From: Physocladia obscura
Taxonomy: Eukaryota > Chytridiomycota > Chytridiomycetes > Chytridiales > Chytriomycetaceae
Assembly: GCA_027596945.1 (NCBI GenBank)
Contig: JADGJH010000041.1
Location: 1-38,266, forward strand
Length of the DNA stretch: 38,266 nucleotides
Direction of reading: 5' to 3'
Positions within the stretch are counted from its first letter, which is position 1. Every line of letters begins with the position of its first letter. The position numbers were made by a program, and so were the translations under genes. Below are positions 22,889 through 33,474 of the stretch, one piece after another. Under the pieces are notes generated by a model, which had not been told where the DNA came from, ran no database searches, and worked only from the letters and a program-made list of their open reading frames with translations.

Positions 22889-23210
22889 TCACAACATAAG
22901 AAGATACGTCTCTGCAAAGTCCTCTTCACTCTCGCTTTCATCCACACTCATCGCCGCACGATCCGTAGCGTCAACAGCTTCCTTCACCTTGATGACATTA
23001 TACTTCTACATGTTTCCTTTAAAGTACGGTTTTTTTTGAAATACACTATGTTCCTATAACCTAAGTTCAGTTGAGCTGCAACAGAGGCAGCTGCATTCTT
23101 TCCCAATCGCAATCTTTGTTGAATCATTCCAGCCTCTGCTATTCCAGTCCCTGCCTCGGCATCATGAAATGTGTCAAAAGTCTCCGAAACAGGTACAAAA
23201 CAGGCAACGC
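22889..23210 (-). CDS. C-terminal exons of an unidentified gene (partial)
   Basis: Two exons read well on the minus strand. 23210-23047 includes VACFVPVSETFDTFHDAEAG, then IQQRLRLGKNAAASVAAQLN. 22987-22889 includes VKEAVDATDRAAMSVDE and an acidic tail ending at a TGA. They are joined by a 59-nt intron (GTGTAT...TCAAG) in frame. The upstream exon border (AAAAAG before 23210) and the rest of the gene are unresolved: the minus strand stays largely open through 23211-23740 but in shifting frames. The gene would lie just downstream of the GT32 paralogue B on the same strand. The family is unknown. The part up to SETF is shared with the second repeat copy at 37812-38266; the rest is not. Confidence 0.42.
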
Positions 23211-23630
23211 CTTTTTCTCTTTTTTTTTTTTATCGACCAACTCTAAAGGTAACTTGGTTGTCCGCTTGAAAGCATTTCAGAGCACAATGGCACGCTGCAT
23301 CTACAACACCGGCACCTACAATGCACGGTCACGTTCGGCTGTGCTTTGTTCTTCTGCTTCTTCCTCGCCTCTTCTCTCGCATCTGTTCTGTTCACCGATC
23401 CAATTGCTGAACAAACACTTTTCTCACAACAGGATCATCTTTATAGTCAGTCACCGCCATTAGTTTTTCCAAACTTGGCACCATTACAAATGTAGATGAT
23501 GAGACGCTGCCTCCCCCATGAGCGGGAAGTTTCCCAGTTCTTTCTGAGTGTTCTTTTTTTAGAGAAGCACACTTGGACTGGCTGGGGTTGAAGACTGCCT
23601 CCGGCCCCCCTTTCGTCCAGTCTTTTGGCT
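23177..23630. repeat. Long direct repeat, copy 1
   Basis: About 454 bp nearly identical to 37812-38266, in the same orientation. Apart from homopolymer lengths (T runs near 23213 and 23552) I find one substitution (C at 23283 against T). The shared left border is AAAGTCTCCGAAACAGG. The right border cannot be fixed because copy 2 is cut by the window end. Both strands have long open frames. On the minus strand copy 1 feeds into the coding-looking exons at 22889-23176. Confidence 0.95.
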
Positions 23631-23771
23631 GGCGATAGCGTCTTGGGGCAATGGAGAATGGGGCGATGGACTGTCTGATACATACTTTCCTCTTTTCCTT
23701 TCCCTTCCTTGGAGTTGCACTGAATAAAAGCATCTTTCTCTCTCAAATATCATACTTTGTTTTATTCTTTG

Positions 23772-25892
23772 TCAGTTTGAAACGGTGCTCTCTTCTGTCC
23801 AGATTCCTTTTTCTTTGTTATACAAATCTCCACGATGTTGTACATACGACAATGAACTTCTTCCGCTGCTCGGGTTCATTCGTTCTTGGCCAAGGATATA
23901 AACGTCATTCGCAGCTGCGTATCCAGTCCACGCCATTCGACGAAAGTCTTGCTTCACATCAAACCCTATTTCAGACAGAGTTGTCTTGATAAACTGATTG
24001 AATGAGCTTTCGAACATATCGAAGAATGACATTGAAACAAGATTTGGCTCTGGCTGCGCGAGAATTGCTTTGACACGATCAGATACATATTTGGCAATCA
24101 CTTCATGGTTTGTGATGGACGCGATCGTTGTTCTTACAAAGCCAGGTCCTTCCGGATGGGATTGATCCTGTGTCTGCAATTAATTTGTGGTTCAAAAATT
24201 TTTTTTTTTTGGCTTGCCTTGATTCCCAAAATCAGACCAGAACCCCTCGTCTCCTTGTCAACCCATTCACTGATTGGAACTTTTGCCTTTGTGTCAATCT
24301 CGGTGTAGATTCCTCCTTCATACATCAGCCACAAGTATCTGAATAACTCAACCCTCTGTCGTATCAGAGGAAGTTTGAAGAAGGCTTGTTTTTCATCATC
24401 CTTGCATTTTTGTTGCACAAACGCATCTACATCGGCATTAGACATCAAGATAAATTCATATTCGGGATTCAGTAGAATCCATTCATCTCGCCATTCTTCA
24501 AACTCTTCGGGAATCTGGTTCGGGTCGGACGAGTTTGCGACCTGTATCACGCGCTTTGGTATTTCTACACTTGAAACATGAACATTTTTCAGTACAATGG
24601 ATCCAACTGGTGGAAAATAAACAAAATCGAGTGGTGGACCAGCGGTACTGAGATTTTGGTTCGAGATTTTGGATTTTCCATGCATTCGCCAACCAAATTC
24701 AGAATTTCCAGTAAAATGATGTCGTATCAGACTTTTGGGATTGTCGGAGTTGTCGTTATTCAAATAGCTACGATATGCATTTTAATTAAATGGTTGTAAA
24801 AATGAACGCAAAAAAAAGCAACCTTTTTCCCAAAATTAGAATATCTCCAATGAGTTGATAGCCATCCCAAAGATTAGAAATTTTTGCAAAATCGACGCCC
24901 TCGCGTTCAAAATATTCCCAAATTACTTGTTTCCATATTCCAGGACCCGTGACATCCAAAACAGCACCATCATCGTTGCGTAACAAATTTTCATCGGTTT
25001 CGTGGATTTTTTCGGCAACCCGATAGATGATATCTGCCAGAAGAGGGTGATGAGGCGCAGCCGCCATTGTCCATTGCAAATAACTATCTCTACTTTCATC
25101 GGGATTCTGTCAAAAATAGTTGAGTATGTATAAAGCGAAATAAATAATCCAAACCTCAACGCCAATAATCACCGTAACCTCTTGAAATCCTAAATTCCAT
25201 TGATACACGGGAACACGACAGCTGGTATCCATATCGGAATAAAAACCGCCTATTTCGTACAACATCATATATCTTGCAAAGTCGGACCGCAACACAATAC
25301 GCGGAAGTTTAAAGTAAGCATCGACGACGCGTTGCGAAAAAGAGCCGCGTACGAGTTTGTCCATGTCGTCGTCATTGAAGATAATCTGTGTTGCGCCGGG
25401 ATTCATATCGTCCCATGATTTCAGCCATTTTGCCCTGTCAGGATGGTCGCGTTTTTCTCTGGAATCTTGTTCGATACGAGACCGGTCACCAGTTTTCCAA
25501 GTACGCAAAATCAAATTTGGAATCAGCGATTGCATGGGGGGAGAGATATTTGACATGGGCAATGATTTTTGGTGAGATGAGGCTTGTGGAGAAGCTGTCA
25601 AATTGTTTGAGAGTAAGTTGAATGCTCGTTCCCTGCTTGGTTTCACGTTTGATGAAGCCTGTTCAAGCAAACTAAGATTTTGCAAATAACCAATTGATTC
25701 TGTATATCTGGCGAAACGCGTGTTTGTAAACAGCGTTACTGCAATTAGGACAATAAACCAAGTAATGATTTGGATCTGCCGCCGTGATACTCTTGCAGCG
25801 GTATTGCTGACCGATTTTACACCTTGTTGCATTAATTGCGGTGAATAGAGCAATACGTCTCCTTTCACCTCGATATGTCGATTTTCTATCAT
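23772..25892 (-). CDS. Two-domain OCH1-like (GT32) glycosyltransferase, paralogue B
   Basis: Exons 25892-25155, 25106-24823, 24767-24218 and 24173-23772 give 657 aa. Introns are 48, 55 and 44 nt; the last uses a GC donor (AAG/GCAAGC) with acceptor TTGCAG, needed to keep frame and homology. The layout equals paralogue A: cytosolic N-terminus, membrane anchor at about residues 41-55 (QIITWFIVLIAVTLF), unit 1 with IPNLILRTWKT and GGFYSDMDTSC (D220-M-D222), unit 2 with IPKRVIQVANSSDP and GGIYTEIDTKA (E497-I-D499). So unit 2 again has ExD in place of DXD. A Golgi glycosyltransferase role is inferred from the GT32 family. Paralogue A lacks this gene's second intron. The two paralogues lie in inverted orientation, tail to tail, about 3.2 kb apart. 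Confidence 0.85.
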
Positions 25893-26483
25893 TGTTTCGA
25901 CGGGTTGGTTTTTCAGAATTTCTCAAGCAAACTCATTTCAAAACTTTTGACAGTGGGGTTTTCAAATGCACGGCGTTGTATATAGTCCATGAAACGTCAT
26001 GCAAATTTATATTTCTTGCTCTTCCAGTAGAACCAACAATAATTAAAAACATAAACTTTATTCATGTGCTTTATATTATCTATTGGAAAAGTTTTGCTTA
26101 CAAATTGCGGTGCGCCGGTTATAGCCAAAGTTCAAACAATGCAAACGCAAAAGAGTTCTCCTCAGACCTTGTTCACACGACGCATACAAGCTTGGTTATT
26201 CCTCAAAATTTATCTCTCTTCATACTGCAATACTTTCCATCCCAGCTCGAACAACTTTGTAAGCTTTGAAACTTACGATGTTTTGTAAAGCATGAAAAAA
26301 AAGATGATATTATTACAGTTTGCAACAAGTTACCTTAGTTAAAATATATGTACCAAAAATCTCAGGAAACTAGCACTGAAAAAAGTGATAGACGGTGTAA
26401 TAAAATCCACTTCAATTATTAATAACTTCCACCATTCGTGGAATGGCTCTTGATACTTTCGTTTCGGTCGATTTTCTTCAGAA
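25893..26483. other. Intergenic, no supported gene
   Basis: AT-rich upstream region of GT32 paralogue B. Open frames on the plus strand overlap the first exon of that gene and lack coding character. No repeat or RNA gene is seen. Confidence 0.5.
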
Positions 26484-26764
26484 TTAATTCCTCTTGCTTG
26501 GAATAGTCCGATTCCAAATCTTGAAAAAAAAAAATGCGGATATTTATAGACTAGTTGTAGTTGTTTTAAAAGCGATTGAAAAAGGTTTATGTCTTGTACC
26601 TTTGAGAATAAATTGAAGTGCCATCTTGAAAAAAAGTCAAGAAGCTCACTTGTGTTTACATTGGTTTTTGTCATTACCGTCGTGCCTATTGTGAATATAA
26701 CGCATCCATACAAGCATGAGAATATTACAACACCGATTAACGCATCATCACTATATACTTGCAT
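26484..26764 (-). CDS. Small membrane protein candidate, 66 aa
   Basis: Exons 26764-26600 and 26519-26484, with an 80-nt intron (GTACAAG...TTTTTTCAAG) that has a long pyrimidine tract. The N-terminal half carries one hydrophobic helix (ALIGVVIFSCLYGCVIFTIG), followed by TNVNTSELLDFFSRWHFNLF and a short basic end. Reading through the intron gives a longer frame with little coding character, so the spliced form is preferred. The family is unknown; it may be a small organelle or ER membrane protein. Confidence 0.33.
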
Positions 26765-27030
26765 TCCTGGTTATTGTATTTTTTAGGCAGGCATTAGCAA
26801 TTAACAAACAATACTGTTGCTCAACGGACAGCCACTGGAAAGAATTTCCAAAAAAAGATTAATTATAGGTATAACATTTAATCTGATTTTCTCCTCCTAA
26901 ATGCATTGTTTAAATTAAGAAGCCATTGAAGGCTTAAATTAGTGTTTCTCCGATTGATCGATCCTTCATTACATTTGAAAAAACTTTTTTCTCCAGAAAG
27001 TGACCAACCGAAACAGTGAATTGTTTGCAA

Positions 27031-28881
27031 ATGAGCGAACAGGGACAGCAAATGCGTCCTGGGGGGCAAAGCCAAGGTGCAAATCTGAGAGCTGTGCACG
27101 GGAGTAGAGGGGGAGTAATGGGAAGCGGAAAGAATGCAGCGAAACCAAAAGTTCAACCGTTGGCATTATCGCGTGCGTATTTCACTGCGCCAGCTGCAAC
27201 AACAGCAACATCAACTGCAGCAACTACAGCAGTGGGAATGGTGAATGCCGGTATTGCACGCTCAGCAAAACCTACTGCTGTGAATCTGCAAGCGCAAGAT
27301 AAAACTAAATTGAACGCGTCTTCTCCTTTATTGGAAACAACGACAACAACGGCGGCTGCAGTAGCGGCGACTGCACGTTTCAGACCGTCTCAAATGATTC
27401 TCGACTTGCGTGCGTCTGCCCAAAACTCTTCTTCCGCTGCCGGATGGATGCTTAAACACTTATCAGCTCAGAATATGAACACAGGCATTGTATCGGAAAG
27501 AAAGAACGCAAATGCTGCTGCCCCTTCTGTCTCTGTATCTACTTTATCTTCTGCTCAGCCGCAAAAATCGTCTTTGGCGAATACCTCGCAGATTCATGGA
27601 GGAATGAGGCGTCCATCAACGATCCCTTTTGGTCGGACCAGCGTTTCTGTTCAAGGTTCCGCGGCTTCTTCTTCAAGATGGATATCAGGCGTCCTAGTCA
27701 AAGATGCTGGTATTTATATAATAGTGCCATGTAGTTTATAAAATACTAACTGTGTTTTCTCCCTACAATGTTAAACAGGTTGTCAAACCGTCGAACAATT
27801 TAACGCGTCTGAGTACCAGAGCGTTGACTGGAATTGTATCACTTCAGCGTCTCACCCTCCATCTCTTAATTCCGAGTCTGGAGAAGATGAAGAATACGAC
27901 GGCTCCATTGAAGCAGAATTGCGTTCGTTGCAACTTCGCAAACATTTTATTGGAGTAGTTGGCGGAGTCAATGGCAACAGCAAAAAAATTAACAACAACA
28001 GGCCCGTTTATACCACACCGGCAGCGACTGTTGCTGCAGAATTAAAGTTTCTGACACCAATCTCAAATGCAGCCTCGTCTTCATCTGTTTTGGGATCGCC
28101 CACGCCACCTGCACGCTGTAAAGCTCCTGACGCCGATCAACTTTTGTCGGGCAAATTTTCAGAGTTTTCGAACGCATTCAACAACATTGAATGTGAAGAT
28201 GATGGCGACAAAGAAGAAAAACAAGAATATTCTTTCAAAGAAGCGTTGAACAAATCGCAATCAACCCTGATCAACAAACACATCCCGCCAGCTTGGTTCA
28301 TAGCAGCACCACCCTCCTATATCATCCGTCCCACGGCACACCGTGCTGGACTTTCTTCCAAAAGTACAAGCGGCTCAGAATCTTCTCTTACAGTGGTCGC
28401 CGATATTCCTCTTTCCACTGGTGCAGGAAAATCAAAGCAGCAGCAGCAGCAGCATGTGATTTCCTCAAAAAAACAAACCGACTCGTCGTCTTGCTCCATC
28501 GTATCAGGAGCATCCAGCACCGCTGCTATTGGATACACCCACAGCCGTGTTAATCTTTTGGATCGAGGCAAACAACCTATTGCAGCATGCCATTATCCTT
28601 CCACGCCTATCAGCGAACAATACAGTAGCACATGGAGTGAAGACGATAGCAGCAGTAGCATTGCTAGCAGCAGCTTACAGACGCTGATGAGCAGTATCGG
28701 AAGTCCTGATTCCAGTAAGGTTGTGGATTTGTGTTTTGAGGGACGTAGTAAAGGAGCGTTTTCGAGAATCGGCGGATTTAGTAGTAGTAGTGGTGGCATT
28801 GGTGGCGGCATTGGTGGCGTTGGTAAGAGTGGAATGAGAGTTGGAGGGGTGGTTATCACTAGTGGGAATACAAGATTTTGA
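27031..28881 (+). CDS. Low-complexity Ser/Ala-rich protein, unknown function
   Basis: Exons 27031-27709 and 27779-28881 give 593 aa. The 69-nt intron has a clear branch-like TACTAAC and a TTAAACAG acceptor, and joins as KDAG-CQTVEQFNASEYQSVDW. The first 230 residues are A/T/S/Q-rich and basic, suggesting disorder. An acidic segment (SESGEDEEYDGSIEAELRSL) and the stretch LNKSQSTLINKHIPPAWFIA look like short conserved motifs. Poly-Q, poly-S and a G-rich C-terminus follow. No catalytic domain is visible; a scaffold or regulatory role is possible but unsupported. Confidence 0.7.
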
Positions 28882-29211
28882 AGGACAATTTTCATCTTTT
28901 TCTTTTTGTCCGTCTGTGCGGCAAGACGAATTTTTGATTGAATGGAGTGGAAGAAAGAGAAACTCTGGACGGAAATGGACCTACGGTTGAACTTTCTGGT
29001 GTGGATTTTTTTTGGAAGGTTGTGTTTAGGCTTGTTAGGCATGTTTGAAAAGGGGTATTTTTTCCCTTTTTCTTTTTTCTCCTTATCACCTTTTTTATTA
29101 TTATTTTTTAATTTTTATGATTTTTTCTTGTATTGGGAGAAGGTTGAGAAATTGTACAGTTTTTTTTATCATGTGTCTTCATGGTTTGGTATTTTTCGTT
29201 TTGTTGAACGT

Positions 29212-30303
29212 ATGTTCAGATGGCGTGTGCCCAAATCAACAATCGGAACATTACGACGTAATGGATTCGCAATTGTCGACAACGCGCTTCCACCTGCAAT
29301 TGCACTTGAACTGCGTGACGAAATTGTGACCGCGGCAATGACACAGCCAGCCCTACTGAGCCGTAACTCAACGATAGTGAAAACTTCGGCAGCACCGCCA
29401 ATGCTGATTGCAAAGCCAAACATTGGCGAGCTTGATCTTTCGTTCGGCGTCATATCTGCAGCGTTGCCGCGGCTTGGTCAGTTTGCTGAGGACGGTGGCC
29501 TGATTGCCCAGTTGTCATGTAACGATGATGGTGATTCCAGTAATCTGGCAGACAACAGATTGCCGTTTGTTCTTGCAACGCAGACTGTCAAGGCACAGAT
29601 CAATTTCGGAGGTGGGGCGTGTTTTCCAATGCATGTGGACAGTGACGGCGACGGGCGTGTTGTGACGGGCGTCGTGTATCTTAACGAAACTTACGTAAAC
29701 TGCAAGCAAGACCACAACAACGACAACAGTGGTAATAATAATAACAAGAGCAGCAATAACAGCAGTACGGACGATGGTGGGGCTCTGCGTCTCTATCCGC
29801 TGCCGCTACAAACTCCTATCGACGTACCGCCAATCTTCAACAGGCTCGTCCTGTTTTCCTCCCTCCAAATGCCGCATCGCGTCCTCCCTTCAAGCGCCCC
29901 CGACCGTATTTGCTTCACCATCTGGATGTCCACTACACCACCACCGCCACTACCACCAACTCTAACGCCACCCTCCGCCGACATCAACAATCCGCGCTGG
30001 CTGAAACTACACAGACTTAAGCTCGCCAAAATCCTGTACGCGAACGAATGGGCGCAATCCATCGTTGAAAGCCATACTGCCGCTGATGATTCATTCGCTC
30101 AACGGCATCACGTTTCTCTGCTGTTGAGCACTCATACACATGACGTGGCTGTGTCTCGTCGTGTCTTGGCTCGTAATGTGCCCCGACTTGCCCGAATAGG
30201 CGATAGTGGCGTCTCTGATTTGGATGCGGCGAAAATCGTTTGGGACTGGATTCGCGATACGGCGGTTAAAGATGCTAATGATGCCCAATCTTGTTGGTTT
30301 TAA
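29212..30303 (+). CDS. 2OG-Fe(II) dioxygenase, prolyl-hydroxylase-like
   Basis: A single open frame, 363 aa from ATG 29212; about 90 further codons upstream are open but F/L/Y-rich and look untranslated. The N-terminus has LRRNGFAIVDNALPPAIALE, like the start of P4H/EGLN-type enzymes. The iron ligands fit H141-V-D143 (CFPMHVDSDG) and H222 (MPHRVLPS), with R232 (RICFTIWM) as the 2-oxoglutarate binder. An Asn/Ser-rich insert (HNNDNSGNNNNKSSNNSS) splits the core between VVYLNETY and GGALRLYPL. A protein or small-molecule hydroxylase role follows from the family; the substrate is unknown. The C-terminal about 110 residues are an extension without a recognised domain. Confidence 0.78.
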   Translation: MFRWRVPKSTIGTLRRNGFAIVDNALPPAIALELRDEIVTAAMTQPALLSRNSTIVKTSAAPPMLIAKPNIGELDLSFGVISAALPRLGQFAEDGGLIAQLSCNDDGDSSNLADNRLPFVLATQTVKAQINFGGGACFPMHVDSDGDGRVVTGVVYLNETYVNCKQDHNNDNSGNNNNKSSNNSSTDDGGALRLYPLPLQTPIDVPPIFNRLVLFSSLQMPHRVLPSSAPDRICFTIWMSTTPPPPLPPTLTPPSADINNPRWLKLHRLKLAKILYANEWAQSIVESHTAADDSFAQRHHVSLLLSTHTHDVAVSRRVLARNVPRLARIGDSGVSDLDAAKIVWDWIRDTAVKDANDAQSCWF

Positions 30304-30337
30304 ATACTTTTCATAAAAACTCTTATTTTTTTGCTCG

Positions 30338-32659
30338 TCAGACGCCGCATAACTCAATTTGACAGTCACTGGGAGAATAAGTTAAAAATGTTCCCTGGTT
30401 TCCAAAAGACCCAGGATTGACGCATTGTGTTCCCTCATTGTCCACCTTGTACAGATCATATTTGTCTGCTAACACAATCTATTTTCAAAACGTGTACGAA
30501 CAAAATAAATAATTTTGGGTGAAAACATAAGTTATCTTGTATTTTGCACTTACTAGATGTGGCAATGGATATAATCTTAATGTATGGTCAAATGCGGCAT
30601 ATCGCGGCTGAATATCTATGGGAAGCGGACAGAGGTGAACTTGGTCAACAACTGTTTTCACAAGCTGCAATACACCCATAATTCAGGTTAATAATAATAA
30701 AAATAATAAAGTGATCTCACATGTATCTTCAAGTCAGGCTCTTGCCCCTCGTCCGGTGGAATTATACAATTACGTCTCATTTTACTCATCAAATCTTCTC
30801 GAAATAGGACAATTTCTTGATTGCAATATTTGATTCTACCATTGCAAAAATAAAATAAATTATTGACTGCGTATAAAAATAAATATGTTCACCTCGTCGG
30901 GTTGCTTGTAAACAAAGCATTTGGCACTTTTGCGCGTATTCGAGCCAAGAAAGTTTCTGGAATCGGCGCCCGTGGAATCGTACTGCCACCCCACGGATCA
31001 GTTGGCCCCGGAACAAAAATAAACTGGCTCTGACGATTGATTGCGGGAAACTCGTGAATAAGGTCTGCAAGTATTTTGAACAAGTCTGAGGGAAAAAAAG
31101 GGAAAAAAATTTTTTTACAAGAATTTTACATAATTGAAGTCAATAGAAATATTATCACATATACATACCTTTATATGCCAGGAAATCTGCGCTATTATAA
31201 ATATACGGATTCGACGAGAAATTTCCAAGAAAGATGAACGCCAAGGGTATATACGAACTTTCAGAACTATATTGTTCGAAAATAATTCTCAGCTTTGCCA
31301 AAACCTGTCCTCAAATTAAAATTAAACTAAAAAAAAAAAAAAAATTACAACAACAATAACAAAAAAAAAACAAGTGTCATTAAGGGATGGGGTTTACCTT
31401 TGAATCATCTAGCCAAACATCACTGAATATGGCAAACGAAACATTCACAGCATCTTTCTCAATTTCGGCTACGGCAGTCTGCAAATAGGGCGGTGAGTGG
31501 GTATGGGTATTGAAGAATTTTTATAGAAACTTACGAGCGAACTTGCTTCACGTGGCGCTCCAAACATGTCAGCGTTATATCCAAAGGTTGAAATTGTTTC
31601 TGCGCGCGTCTCGGAAGGCGGCATGCCTATCATTGCCACTTTGAAAGTTTTTCGATCAGTGTATTCTCCTTCGACGAGTACAAAGCAGTTATGCGTAAAG
31701 AGTCCAACTGTTTGTTGTATCTGTGGTAATAAATTAATTTGTTTATTATTCTCATTATTAACTTTCGTTTTACCTCTCCTGAAAATTCAAGTTCGATAAA
31801 TGCACCGGGATCCTCCAGATGATGAGCGCCTTCACGCATTTGTGTGAGCATGCCAAATAGCAGGTATGTGCCAGATTGGCATCCGCTGAGATTTTTGATT
31901 GGAGTAATCTATTTTTTTTTTAAAGTTAATATATAGAATCTATAGTAATAAATAGAAAGAAAAAACAAGAAAAGAAGAAAACAGTACTTCGTAATACTCT
32001 ATAGAGCGCGTGGCAGCAAACGTGGGCGGACGAAAGTTTTCGTTGCGCATGATGCGTTGTCTAATAATTTCATAGCGGTCGCGAAGAACATGAGACTGAA
32101 TTGCGGCGGTCGCATGCAATTGCAGCGGTTCAGGGGATCTTTTGGTGTGATGATGATGAATTTTCGGACAAAATGATTGTCTAGGTGCCGCACCTCACAA
32201 ACACACGGGCATCGACAGAGTAGTCCCATTTGTGAACTTTGAAGAGATTAACGACATGAAGGTGAGCTTGCATGTCGGCAACGTTGATGTCCGCATCATC
32301 GGGGGTGTTGGCGTTTGCGGCGTTGGAAAGGCTGGCAATGACCTGACGCAGGTTTTTTGCATCCACAATCTGACCGGCGGTGCCTGATTGATATGTTGTT
32401 ATTATATTATATAGTGTTGCATCGCGTTATAGTGAGCTATATTGTATGGTATTGAAACGAGGAACGCACCCTGATGATGCATGTATGCCTGGGCAATGTC
32501 ATCAAGCGAGTTCGTGAGCGACGCGTCGTCGTCTGCAAGGTAGTTGTGGTGCGTAAGAAGCTCCTTTAACACGGCGGCCGCGTCGGCGCGCAGTGTCAGC
32601 CCGTACTTTTTCGCGAGAATGAGAACGGCACGGCGGAAGAGAACGTTTGTGGAGTTCAT
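30338..32659 (-). CDS. DPB2: DNA polymerase epsilon subunit B (Dpb2/POLE2)
   Basis: Eleven exons join to 542 aa: 32659-32470, 32383-32194, 32138-31988, 31908-31774, 31720-31535, 31478-31398, 31304-31169, 31085-30893, 30835-30721, 30664-30554, 30478-30338. Introns are 53-93 nt. The N-terminal small helical domain (VLFRRAVLILAKKYGLTL) is followed by an OB fold (SGTYLLFGMLTQMREG) and the inactive calcineurin-like phosphoesterase domain. Strong family blocks are FSDVWLDD, FIFVPGPTDPWGGS, IPRAPIPETF, VHLCPLPIDIQPRYAAFDH, LRLYPLPH and NPGSFGNQG. Dpb2 is essential in the replicative leading-strand polymerase and binds the CMG helicase. The start ATG gives the normal family length. Confidence 0.95.
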
Positions 32660-32731
32660 GAAACAAGAAAGTGAAGAAACACAATTCATTGCAACACAAC
32701 ACAATATCCGGCACAACAATACAAGACACCT

Positions 32732-33474
32732 ATGGCTTCCACGTATTTTGCCGACCACATGCCGCGCCGCCAGTATGCCGAGCTTAGCGAAATGTACTCG
32801 CTCGCCGATCCCGACGGCCACAAGATTCTGCTACAGGCCCTGATGCGCCGCGCAATGCTTGACGTGCAGCGCATTATGCAGATCCGCGAGGAAAAGCCGC
32901 AACTGCAGAACCTCGTGCGCTCCGGCGTTGTTGGCGATGCGATGATGGAGAATATCACGCGTGCCGAGAAAGAGCTGGACCAAGAAGTCCAGGAGGTATT
33001 GATTACCCCTTAATATTCAACCAATATAACACTTTATTGCAGCTCGTCACCGAAGCCGAGCTCTACAAAACTGGTTGGGGCCAGACAATTTTCCAGGAGG
33101 CCGGCCAGATGCTGCAGCTTCAAGCCCAGGCCCAGGCCCAGAAACAAGCACAACAACAAAAGCCAAAATCTGCTAACCCTGCTCCTGCCCCTGTCCCTGC
33201 CGCCGCCGCCGAAAAACCAAAAGAATCAAAAAAGCAACCTTCTCTTCCGCTGGAAGTCGCGTCAAAGCCACCTCCCGCCCGTGTCCGTAGCAAATCCCCG
33301 CCGGCTGCTGCTCCAACACTTGACAGTGATCCAGATGATCTACCCGAACTTGTTACCGAAGAAGAACTTCAGAGAAGAGCCGACGAGATGGCCGCACAAC
33401 TGTTGAGAGAAGAAGCCGCGACTCCCTCTTCAGCGAACAAAAAGAAGAACAAGAGTGGAAAGAAACGAAAATAA
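32732..33474 (+). CDS. SEC66: Sec66/Sec71, ER translocation complex subunit
   Basis: Exons 32732-32995 and 33043-33474 (47-nt intron) give 231 aa. The family core is clear: YFADHMPRRQYAELSEM, LLQALMRRAMLDVQRIMQI, EEKPQLQNLVRSGVVGD and GWGQTIFQEA. Sec66 is part of the Sec62/63 complex in post-translational import into the ER. The C-terminal half is Q/A/P/K-rich and ends in a KKKNKSGKKRK tail. Family members usually begin with a membrane anchor, which is absent here: the ATG opens directly into the soluble core. An upstream exon would have to overlap the Dpb2 start, only 72 bp away. Confidence 0.88.

Noticed and set aside
25841..26269. 142-codon plus-strand frame upstream of GT32 paralogue B
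   Set aside because: Its first part is antisense to the start of paralogue B and the rest lacks coding character.
28593..29042. 149-codon minus-strand frame
   Set aside because: Antisense of the Ser/Gly-rich C-terminus of the gene at 27031-28881; low-complexity shadow.
28942..29211. N-terminal extension of the 2OG dioxygenase
   Set aside because: In frame but dominated by F, L and Y from T-rich sequence, without a signal-peptide pattern or family similarity; treated as leader.
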